Source of the DNA: a virus
Length of the DNA stretch: 36,528 nt
Virus record (IMG/VR): IMGVR_UViG_3300038550_000080
Coordinates: 1 to 36,528 of that record
Strand: one strand, 5' to 3'
In this document: one piece after another, positions 29,293 through 36,528 of the stretch
How positions within the stretch are numbered: the first letter of the stretch is position 1
Layout of the letters: every line of letters begins with the position of its first letter
Notes under the pieces: generated by a model
Database searches by the model: none
Told to the model about the DNA's origin: nothing
Seen by the model: only the letters and a program-made list of their open reading frames with translations
Program-made: the position numbers and the translations under genes

Positions 29293-32200
29293 ATGGCCGC
29301 GCCTAGCAACCTCGTTCTGCAACTACTGATCACCGCCAAAGACGAAGCCAGCGCCGCGTTTGGCAAGCTGTTCAGCTATCTCGACAACAATACCCGCGTT
29401 GTCGCGAATCAAATCCGCGCCGCCTTCACCGGCCTGTTCGGCGGCGGCCTGGACGGCGCTATTGAGTTTGAAGCGCAGCTAGACCGGGTGATCGCCAAGG
29501 GCGATGACACTTATCGCACTTACGACAACCTCGCCAGCCAAATCAGCGCCGTCGGCGCGCAGTTCGGCCTGTCCGGCGCGGAAGCCGCTCAGGGCATGGA
29601 GTCCCTGGCCGCCGCCGGGCTATCCGCCGCCGATGCGATCAACGCCTTGCCGCAAGTCCTGGCGCTGGCGGCGGCGGAACAAATCAGCGCCGATGCGGCG
29701 GCGCAAAAGCTCATCGATTCCCTGTCCATCATGGGACTGGGTTTTGAAGAAGCCGGGCGCATGGCCGATGTGCTGGCGAAAGGCGCGAACATCACGACCT
29801 CCAGCGCCAGCCAGTTAGCGGAGGCGCTCTCGGAAGCCGGGGGAACCGCCAAGGCCGCCGGACTGGACTTGGAAACGGCGGTTGCCGCTCTCGACCTGCT
29901 CCATAAAAACGGCATCAAGGGCAGTGAAGCGGGTACGGCGCTCAAGGCGATCCTGACCGCTCTGCTAGACCCCGCGAGCAAAGCCAGCCAGGAACTCAGC
30001 GCCCTGGGGATTTCCAGCCGCGACCTGGGAACGGTCATGGCCGCCCTGCAACAGCGCGGAGCCGCCGCCAATGCCGCCATTTTGGCGTTTGGCACAGAAG
30101 CCGGGCCGGGCTTGCGCGCGTTGCTGGCGGAAGGGCAGTCGGGCCTGAACGACTACACCGTGCAACTGCGCAACGCCGATGGCGCCGCCGCCGATGCTGC
30201 TGAACAAATGGGCGGCAACCTCAAAACCGCCCTGGCGCAACTCGCCAGCATTTGGCAAAGCCTGAAAGCAGCGTTCTTGGAGCCGATTCTCGCCCCGGTC
30301 ACGGCGTCTCTCAAGGATTTCGCCAAGGCGCTCCAAGACGGGCTCAGCAGCGCCACATTCGCTACCGTGCAAGCCACGATTCGCCAATTCGGCGAACAGG
30401 CCGCCCAGTCCATCCGGGGATTTGTTCAGTCCTTTGATTTTGCGGGCGCGCTCAAGTCCCTCGGCGCGTTTGTCGTGCAGACCGGCCAATCGTTCGGCGC
30501 TATCGCCAGCGCCGGACAGCAAGCCGCATCCGTGGTGCAAATCGCCTGGAACGGGATTACCGCAGGGTTCCGAACTCTCGGCGCGGGGATGGTGGAAATT
30601 GTCGCCAGCCTGGTGGCGACCCTGGCGAATATCGAAGAAGCCGCCTCGAAAATCGGCCTTGGCACGGTGGAACAGGCCAACGCTCTGCGCGGCCAGGCAC
30701 TGGGAATGCAGGCGACTGCGCAGGCGCTGCTGTCCGGGGTGGCGCAAGACGGACGCGACATGGCCGCCGCGATGGAGCGCCTGACGCAACAAGCCGAACA
30801 GGCCGATGGGGCGCTCAAGACGGTCAAGGAAACCGCCGAAACCCCGGTCAACGCCGTCGGCCTGGAGCCGATTAACAAGACCCTGGCGGATTACGCCGGG
30901 CAACTGGAACGCGCGAAGATCGCCCAAGCGCAGGCCGCGCAGGCCGCTTCGGATGCGGAAGCGGATTATCTGTTGCTGGGCGATGCCATCGACAAAGGAA
31001 CCGGCAGCGCTTATCGCTACGAACAGGCGGCGATGGCAAATCAGGCCGCTCAAGTGGCGCTCAGGATCGCCAACGATAACCTGACGCAAGCCAGTTCCGA
31101 CTATACCGTCGCCGTACAACACGCGATTCGCGAAACGGATGCGGAAGCGGCGTCAGTGACGCAGATCGTTCAGACTAAAGAACAAAAGATCGCGCAACTC
31201 AAAACCGAAATCGCTCAAGCTCAGCGGTACAACGACGCTTTAAGCGATACCGCTCAGGCGCAACTGGCCGCCAAGGACGCCGATATTGCCCTGGCCGAGG
31301 CTATGGGTCACACGGCTCAAGTGCAACAACTGCAAAACGAGCGCGCGATGTTGGCGGCGCAACTGGCGCTAGAGCAGGCCGAGGGCAAACGCGATCAGCA
31401 ACAGCAGGAACTGGCCATGGCGCAAGCCTTGCGCGAACAGGTCGCTGCGCGCGTCGCAAACAACCAGGCCAGCCAGCAAGATTTGGCGCTGGCGGATTTG
31501 CGCGTTCGCAAATCTCAAGCCGATCTTGAGGCGACGGAAAAATACATCCAGGTGCAGGAGCAATTACGCCGCCAGGCCGAAATCATGGCCGGGCCGGTGG
31601 GCGAATTGATCGCCCTGTATCAGCGCAAAACCGCCGCGCTAAGCCGGGAAACCGAAGCCATAGAACGCGGCTATGACCGCAAGCTGCGCGACCTGAATGT
31701 GGAGTTGGATCAGGCTAAAGCCAAGGGCGACAGCGCGAAAGTCGCCGAGTTGCTCATCAAGATCAAAGACGCGGAAGCCGAAAAAGCCCAGGCCGTGGCG
31801 GACGCCAAAATCAAGGAATTGCAAGCTGAGATTGACCTGATGGACGCCAAACGGCTGGCGCTGCTCGCCGAGGGCGATTTGAACGCCGCCAATCAAGAAA
31901 AGCTTGCGGCGCTGGATGCGCAGATCGCCAAGCTCAAAGAGTTGCAAGACGCCGAGCAAGACCACGCCGATAGCGTTCAGGCCGAAGCCGAGGCCGCCCG
32001 GAACGCGGCCGATACGACCGATGAGCGCACGCAAGCGACCGAGGAAAATACGCAAGCGGCGCGTGATAACGCCGATGCCGTGGAATACCAGATTCGCGGC
32101 ATTGACCGTCTCAACGAAAAAGGCAAAGAGCTGTGGGCTGCGATGCGCGCCTCACTGGCTACGATGCGGGGATTTTCTGCGGAATCCACCGTCGGGGCGA

Positions 32201-32814
32201 TTAACGAAATCATCCAGAGCATTGAATCGCTGATCGCGGCTGAAGAAGTCGCTGCCGAAAAAGTGGATGAATTGGCCGCCACTTATGAGCGTGGCGGCGA
32301 GGCGGGACGGCAGGCGTTGGCGCAATTGCAACACATGGGCGATGGCGGTGTTTACGCGATCCAGGGCATTACGGACGCTGGCGAGGCGGCGCGGCAAAAG
32401 ATCAAACAAATTCAGCAGGCGGCAATGGACGCTGAACAAGCGCTGGCCGACATGGCGACGGACTATCGAAAACAAATCTTGCAATTGCAGGGGGATGAGC
32501 AGGCGCTGCTGGATATTGAGCACCAAGAGCGGCTCGATCAGTTGGCGGAACTGCACGAAAAATCCGGGCGCTTGGGCGATGAGGAATACCGCCAGGCGAT
32601 CCGTCAGGCCAATGAACTGCATCGGTTGAAACTGGCGCAATTAGCTGAAGAAGCTCAGGAGAATACCGCCACCACCCGCCTCAACGACCTCGCCGACGCG
32701 GCGGAACGGGCCGGTTCAGCAGTGCGTGATTTGGCCGGGATCAACCTCAGCACGATCAACGATCAGGCCACGCGCCTGGCAAAATCCTTTAGCGACCTGG
32801 ACGGAGTACTGTAA
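29293..32814 (+). CDS. Tail tape measure protein
   Basis: At 1173 residues this is the longest protein, as expected for a tape measure. Residues about 60-330 carry the TP901-type core (GLSGAEAAQGMESLAAAGLS, then SSASQLAEALSEAGGTAKAA and ALDLLHKNGIKGSEAGTALK). Hydrophobic segments lie near 380-450. A long coiled-coil region follows (about 600-1000, rich in Ala, Gln, Glu, Lys). Its length sets tail length and predicts a tail of roughly 170 nm by the usual 1.5 angstrom per residue rule. The stop shares one base with the next ATG. Confidence 0.92.
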   Translation: MAAPSNLVLQLLITAKDEASAAFGKLFSYLDNNTRVVANQIRAAFTGLFGGGLDGAIEFEAQLDRVIAKGDDTYRTYDNLASQISAVGAQFGLSGAEAAQGMESLAAAGLSAADAINALPQVLALAAAEQISADAAAQKLIDSLSIMGLGFEEAGRMADVLAKGANITTSSASQLAEALSEAGGTAKAAGLDLETAVAALDLLHKNGIKGSEAGTALKAILTALLDPASKASQELSALGISSRDLGTVMAALQQRGAAANAAILAFGTEAGPGLRALLAEGQSGLNDYTVQLRNADGAAADAAEQMGGNLKTALAQLASIWQSLKAAFLEPILAPVTASLKDFAKALQDGLSSATFATVQATIRQFGEQAAQSIRGFVQSFDFAGALKSLGAFVVQTGQSFGAIASAGQQAASVVQIAWNGITAGFRTLGAGMVEIVASLVATLANIEEAASKIGLGTVEQANALRGQALGMQATAQALLSGVAQDGRDMAAAMERLTQQAEQADGALKTVKETAETPVNAVGLEPINKTLADYAGQLERAKIAQAQAAQAASDAEADYLLLGDAIDKGTGSAYRYEQAAMANQAAQVALRIANDNLTQASSDYTVAVQHAIRETDAEAASVTQIVQTKEQKIAQLKTEIAQAQRYNDALSDTAQAQLAAKDADIALAEAMGHTAQVQQLQNERAMLAAQLALEQAEGKRDQQQQELAMAQALREQVAARVANNQASQQDLALADLRVRKSQADLEATEKYIQVQEQLRRQAEIMAGPVGELIALYQRKTAALSRETEAIERGYDRKLRDLNVELDQAKAKGDSAKVAELLIKIKDAEAEKAQAVADAKIKELQAEIDLMDAKRLALLAEGDLNAANQEKLAALDAQIAKLKELQDAEQDHADSVQAEAEAARNAADTTDERTQATEENTQAARDNADAVEYQIRGIDRLNEKGKELWAAMRASLATMRGFSAESTVGAINEIIQSIESLIAAEEVAAEKVDELAATYERGGEAGRQALAQLQHMGDGGVYAIQGITDAGEAARQKIKQIQQAAMDAEQALADMATDYRKQILQLQGDEQALLDIEHQERLDQLAELHEKSGRLGDEEYRQAIRQANELHRLKLAQLAEEAQENTATTRLNDLADAAERAGSAVRDLAGINLSTINDQATRLAKSFSDLDGVL

Positions 32815-32984
32815 TGGCCGTTGTCGAAAAGATGAAAGAACTTGCGAAAATGACCCTGCCGACGCGGGAATCCGCGCCGTCCACGACGTCCACGCCATCG
32901 ACGTCCACGCCCACGCCCGGCGCGGGTTTGACCGCTGAACAACTGATCGCCGAACTCGCCCGGCAAAAACGGAGCGCCGCCTAA
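32814..32984 (+). CDS. Small Ser/Thr/Pro-linker tail protein, unknown
   Basis: A 56-residue protein between the tape measure and a large tail protein, sharing one base with each neighbour (TAATG both times). The middle is a low-complexity stretch (APSTTSTPSTSTPTPGAG) between two helices. A flexible tail-tip linker is possible. No family recognised. Confidence 0.6.
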   Translation: MAVVEKMKELAKMTLPTRESAPSTTSTPSTSTPTPGAGLTAEQLIAELARQKRSAA

Positions 32985-35152
32985 TGGCCGATATTCTCGC
33001 CAGTGACATTAAACTGCTCGCCGCCGAACGCATGACGGATTTGGACGACAGCGGCGGGTATCCCTCGAACACTGAAGTGCTCGATAACGTCGATAACAAC
33101 CTGTTCCCTGACATTGCCTCAGGCAACCGGATTGCTGGGGCGTTCCAGCATCGGATGATCTATGCCGCCGTGCGCAGTCCGAACGATGCAATGTTCCTCG
33201 CCAGCCGCGCCTACATTGCCTCTCTCCCCACGGATACCACGGTTAATCCCTTGATTTGGCCTGGGCAAGGCGGGGATGAACGCCCCGAAGCCCTGGCGTC
33301 GATCTATGCCGCCAAGGGCGCGAACACAAATTTGCGGCTGTATACCGACTACGGGCCGGGGACAACGCGACTGACGTTTTACTGGGATACGGTCAACCAA
33401 ACGGTTCAGCCGGCGTTGCGGCCCGAAATGAGCGGGTCGTTTACCGGGCTTTTGGAGGATATCTCTGCGGGGTCGTTGCAGACCGTGACGCTCAAGTATG
33501 TCGGCAGCGGGGGGGTCGACGATGCGCGAATGAATCATTACGACTGTTCACCGGCGCTTACGCAGACCTTCAACGGCGCTTATTTCGCTGACGAAGAACA
33601 CGCGAATTATGCCACGCCGACCCAATTGTATCTGCCAGACCCGCAGGAATTGACGGTTTATGGCATTACGACGCTGGAGAATGCAGCGTCCATCAGCGAT
33701 AACGAAATCGACGTGGCCGACAACGAACGTCCGCTGGCCCCGCTGGTGTCGCAAGTGATTTCGGGCAGCGCCACGCAACTCACCGTCAACCGTTATGGGT
33801 TTATCTATTTCGCGCAAGTGGTTAACGCAGCGGCGGGCCGCATCCAAACCTTGCCGGTAGAAGGCAGTTACGACTGGATACAGGAGGTCTATTACCGAGT
33901 CAATGGGGCGTGGGTGCAAGAATCGTTCGTCAAGCAAGCGACCACGAACTTCATTGTCACCTTGGCGAATACCCCGGATGCGGGAAGCAAGTTGATCTAT
34001 TTTACTGCAACTGAGCACAATACAACCTATTACAGCCAAGGCACGAAATTCGTCTTTTTGCTCACCCCGCCGGTCGAGCCGAGTTCTGTCACCATCACGG
34101 CGCTGGATTTGACGGAAACCGCCCTGACCGCCACGGACAACGGCGTCGGCGGGTTCACCGGCGACGTGACGGCGGGAACGATTGACTACACGACCGGGCT
34201 GGTCACGGTCACCCTGGACGCCACCTGCTACACGATCAATGTGCTGTGTGAGTACCTTTACACCGCGCTGCTCGATGATTTGCCGAACCTCGGCATCGAA
34301 CTGGCGAAACTGCCGCTCTCCAAGACCGCGCCGATTTTCCGCGTGGGTGATTACGTCATCGTGCACCACACCGACCACGAGACCCTCGCCAATCCGCTGG
34401 TGGCGAATACCACCTACACCCTGAACCGGGCGAATGTCCGCCAGATTTGGCTGGAGGATGCCGTGGGCGCGCGCATCCCGACAACGCAATACACGATTGA
34501 TTTAAGCGCCGGGTCGATCCACACCATCGTCGGCCTGAATTTGTCGGGCTATCAGCAACCGATTGAGGCTTTCACCACGATCCACGATGAGGCCGTTATT
34601 ATCGGCCTGTTGAATGACGCGAAAACGCTGCGCCTCAGCCAGGGCTTGACCTACAACTACCTGGCTGACGAAACGTATGTGTCCTCGCTCCTGTGGTGCG
34701 GCGACCTGTTCGCCTCGGTCACGACCCCCTTCGCGCAACAGTCCTGGACGAGCGTGTGGAGCGATGCGCTGATTGGCAGCGTGATTACCCCGCAGTTCAG
34801 CCATCAGGTCTATCCCATCGAGGTCACCAATGACGGGGCGATTACGGAACGCTGGCGGATTCAGTTCACCGGCGCCACGACCGTGCATGTCATCGGCGAG
34901 CACGTCGGGCAAATCGCCACCAGCCTGTCCACGACCGCCGACATTGCGCCGGTCAATCCCTTTACGAGCCAGCCCTATTTCACGATTCCTTACGAAGGGT
35001 GGGGCGCGGGCTGGGTATCGGGAAACCTGTTGCGCTTTAACACGCAGGGCGCGGATCAGGCGATCCATTGCGCCCGGATTAGTCAACCCTCGGCCAGCGC
35101 CGTGACGGATGACAATTTCAAGCTGGTCTTCCTCGGAGACGTGGACGCATGA
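32984..35152 (+). CDS. Large distal tail protein, unknown
   Basis: A 722-residue protein with strand-rich composition throughout, starting MADILASDIKLLAAERMTDL. A segment near 365-420 (SSVTITALDLTETALTATDN, then GFTGDVTAGTIDYTTGLVTV) looks like a beta-sandwich insert of the kind seen in tail-tip proteins. Similar large proteins follow the tape measure in Mu-like siphophages. It overlaps the next gene by four bases. Role as a tail-tip or baseplate component is inferred from position. Confidence 0.65.
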   Translation: MADILASDIKLLAAERMTDLDDSGGYPSNTEVLDNVDNNLFPDIASGNRIAGAFQHRMIYAAVRSPNDAMFLASRAYIASLPTDTTVNPLIWPGQGGDERPEALASIYAAKGANTNLRLYTDYGPGTTRLTFYWDTVNQTVQPALRPEMSGSFTGLLEDISAGSLQTVTLKYVGSGGVDDARMNHYDCSPALTQTFNGAYFADEEHANYATPTQLYLPDPQELTVYGITTLENAASISDNEIDVADNERPLAPLVSQVISGSATQLTVNRYGFIYFAQVVNAAAGRIQTLPVEGSYDWIQEVYYRVNGAWVQESFVKQATTNFIVTLANTPDAGSKLIYFTATEHNTTYYSQGTKFVFLLTPPVEPSSVTITALDLTETALTATDNGVGGFTGDVTAGTIDYTTGLVTVTLDATCYTINVLCEYLYTALLDDLPNLGIELAKLPLSKTAPIFRVGDYVIVHHTDHETLANPLVANTTYTLNRANVRQIWLEDAVGARIPTTQYTIDLSAGSIHTIVGLNLSGYQQPIEAFTTIHDEAVIIGLLNDAKTLRLSQGLTYNYLADETYVSSLLWCGDLFASVTTPFAQQSWTSVWSDALIGSVITPQFSHQVYPIEVTNDGAITERWRIQFTGATTVHVIGEHVGQIATSLSTTADIAPVNPFTSQPYFTIPYEGWGAGWVSGNLLRFNTQGADQAIHCARISQPSASAVTDDNFKLVFLGDVDA

Positions 35153-36264
35153 GCACCGCCGTCAAATACTACACCTCCGCGATGAGCGGAGCGCCATCGC
35201 TGGCGAACACCGCCGGGGCGCTCATCGGCGTCCTGGACGCCTGCCTGGTGGACGGCTTCGGCAGCGTGTCCGTGGATTCGCTGGTGGTCGCCAGCAACGT
35301 AGCGACAGTTACTGTTTCGGCGGGGCATCAGTTCGCCATGGTGGGATCGACCGGGCCGGTGATTCGCATTGCGGGAGCCAGTCCCTCGGGCCTGAACGGC
35401 GATTGGCGGGTCACGGTCACCAGCACGACCGCGTTCACCTTTGCCACCACGGGAATTTCTGATCAGACCGCCTCAGGAACGATCACCGCCAAACGCGCGC
35501 CGGCGGGATTCAGCAAGGCGTTTTCCGGTACGAACAAAGCCGCCTATCGCTCGGATGACGTGACCGGAACCCGGCTGTATCTGCGCATCGACGATACCGC
35601 CACGTCGTCTGCCCGTTGCCGGGGCTATGAAGCCATGACGGATGTGGATACGGGGACGGGGCCGTTTCCCACGGACACCCAATTGTCGGGCGGGGGATAT
35701 GTTTACAAATCCAATTCAAGCAGCAATCGAGCCTGGACGCTGGTGAGCGATGGCCGAATCGTTTATTTTTTCTGCGATGCGGGCGGGACTGGGGCGTATC
35801 AGGGAGGCTTATTGTTTGGAGATATTGCCAGTTATGTCAGCGCCGATGCGTATGGTTGTGTGTTGATTTGCTCGATTACCAGTAACGGCACCTACAACTT
35901 TTATCTGGCTCAATCCAATACGGGCAGTTGGACAGCGCGCAATTACTCACAATTGGGCAGCAGCATTACCAACGCACGCTATACGCATGGAAAATGCTCA
36001 TCGGCATTAGGCGCGACGAACGCCGATGCTTATCCTGCTGTTGCAGACAACGCAGTGCATGTCTGGCCGATTGAAGTTTGGGATGATTACGCTAATTCAC
36101 GGGGATTAATCCCTGGCGGCTGGTGTCCGGTGCATAGTGGCGCGAGCTATCACGGCGATCTGCTCGAAAATATGGCGGCGCTGCCTAACCGAACCTTCAT
36201 CATCCAGGCGGTCGCTACCAGTACCGCATCGTGCGCTATCGACCTCACTGGCCCCTGGAGATAA
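35149..36264 (+). CDS. Distal tail protein, unknown
   Basis: A 371-residue protein. It begins with a short helical TSAMSGAPSLANTAGALIGV, then an Ig-like beta segment (residues about 40-115, VVASNVATVTVSAGHQFAMV), then a region rich in Gly, Ser, Tyr and Asn ending CAIDLTGPWR. The composition suits a virion surface or tail-tip protein. It overlaps the previous gene by four bases and lies three bases before the next ATG. Confidence 0.65.
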   Translation: MSTAVKYYTSAMSGAPSLANTAGALIGVLDACLVDGFGSVSVDSLVVASNVATVTVSAGHQFAMVGSTGPVIRIAGASPSGLNGDWRVTVTSTTAFTFATTGISDQTASGTITAKRAPAGFSKAFSGTNKAAYRSDDVTGTRLYLRIDDTATSSARCRGYEAMTDVDTGTGPFPTDTQLSGGGYVYKSNSSSNRAWTLVSDGRIVYFFCDAGGTGAYQGGLLFGDIASYVSADAYGCVLICSITSNGTYNFYLAQSNTGSWTARNYSQLGSSITNARYTHGKCSSALGATNADAYPAVADNAVHVWPIEVWDDYANSRGLIPGGWCPVHSGASYHGDLLENMAALPNRTFIIQAVATSTASCAIDLTGPWR

Positions 36265-36267
36265 TTC

Positions 36268-36528
36268 ATGGCGACGCGCAACGGCTCGGCGATTGGAACG
36301 GTACTTCCGCGCAGCAATAAATACGATGGCGGCCCGCTGAAGATCATCGAACCCGTGACTCGACTGAACAGCGCCATTTACCCTCGCCGCGTGCGCTTGC
36401 ACGATCAAATCAGCGGGCGGCTGGTGCGCGAGGCGTGGAATGATCCCGCGACCGGCGACGTGACCTTTGACTATCTGCGTGAAGGGCCGTGGGTGCTCTA
36501 TGCGCTCGATCATACGAACGAGTTTGAA
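36268..36528 (+). CDS. Small tail protein, 3' end beyond the window edge
   Basis: An 87-residue fragment with GGAG seven bases before the ATG at 36268. It begins MATRNGSAIGTVLPRSNKYD and contains RRVRLHDQISGRLVREAW and WVLYALDHTNEFE. These match a small, widespread phage tail protein type with a GPWVLYALDHT-like close. It is open to the last base. If the window is circular, 1-36 completes it to 98 residues. Confidence 0.75.
   Translation, partial: MATRNGSAIGTVLPRSNKYDGGPLKIIEPVTRLNSAIYPRRVRLHDQISGRLVREAWNDPATGDVTFDYLREGPWVLYALDHTNEFE

Noticed and set aside
1-36528. tRNA or other structured RNA genes
   Set aside because: No cloverleaf-like segment with the conserved TTCGA arm was noticed on either strand, though I could not run a covariance search.

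Overview
This window holds an almost gene-saturated tailed-phage genome with Mu-type head genes and a siphovirus-like tail. By eye it is GC-rich, roughly 60%. No bacterial housekeeping, rRNA or tRNA gene is visible. The host is probably a Gammaproteobacterium or Betaproteobacterium. This is inferred from a 16-bp palindrome (23500-23515) that matches the LexA box form CTGT-N8-ACAG and from REP-like palindromes of a kind I associate with those groups. The two ends of the window appear to belong together. An open reading frame runs off the right edge in frame and is continued by the first 36 bases. The tail genes at 28-36.5 kb then carry on at 1.3-3.7 kb. I therefore read the window as a complete, circularly permuted genome of about 36.5 kb opened inside a tail gene; this is inference.

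Layout. 1-1369: a cytosine-5 DNA methyltransferase cassette with its own palindromic operator, bounded by a 21-bp direct repeat. 1356-3723 (+): last tail genes, ending at a strong terminator. 9878-3809 (minus): a leftward early operon of nine tightly coupled genes, with three small unknown proteins, a DUF7173-like protein, a Sak4-like ATPase, a DUF669/SSB-like protein, a Cas4/RecB-like Fe-S nuclease, a RadD-like helicase and a Myb-repeat DNA-binding protein. This looks like a recombination module. 9879-10154: a divergent switch region with a leftward promoter and TTAG-N7-CTAA operators. 10155-13733 (+): Cro/YdaS-like regulator, two small proteins, a RepB-primase/DUF3987 helicase, an iteron-type origin with 12 repeat copies and an AT-rich core, and a VRR-NUC nuclease. 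13745-14968: small proteins and lysis candidates (holin, embedded Rz1-like lipoprotein, XhlA-like protein). 14971-18165: small terminase, large terminase and DUF935 portal. 18162-20698: a lower-GC tail-fibre cassette set inside the head operon. 20691-26629: Mu F-like, Mu G-like, Mu I-like protease with nested scaffold, P22-like coat protein, gp36/gp37-like connectors. This block is interrupted by a reverse-strand two-TM membrane-protein gene between two REP-like palindromes. 26639-36528: tail tube, two small tail proteins, a Dam-like adenine methyltransferase with internal 24-residue repeats, the tape measure and large distal tail proteins.

How it works together. The Cro-like protein and its operators probably set early transcription. 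The primase/helicase would act at the iteron origin, with the leftward module supplying recombination-dependent replication. The terminase packages DNA through the DUF935 portal, and the LexA-like site may add SOS control over protease, scaffold and coat genes. I find no integrase, Mu transposase, CI-type repressor, partition gene or recognisable endolysin. The most interesting items are the iteron origin in a phage, the LexA-like box inside the structural operon, the reverse-strand gene between palindromes, an 84-bp inverted-repeat element lying in frame in the portal gene, and the methyltransferase cassette with flanking direct repeats.
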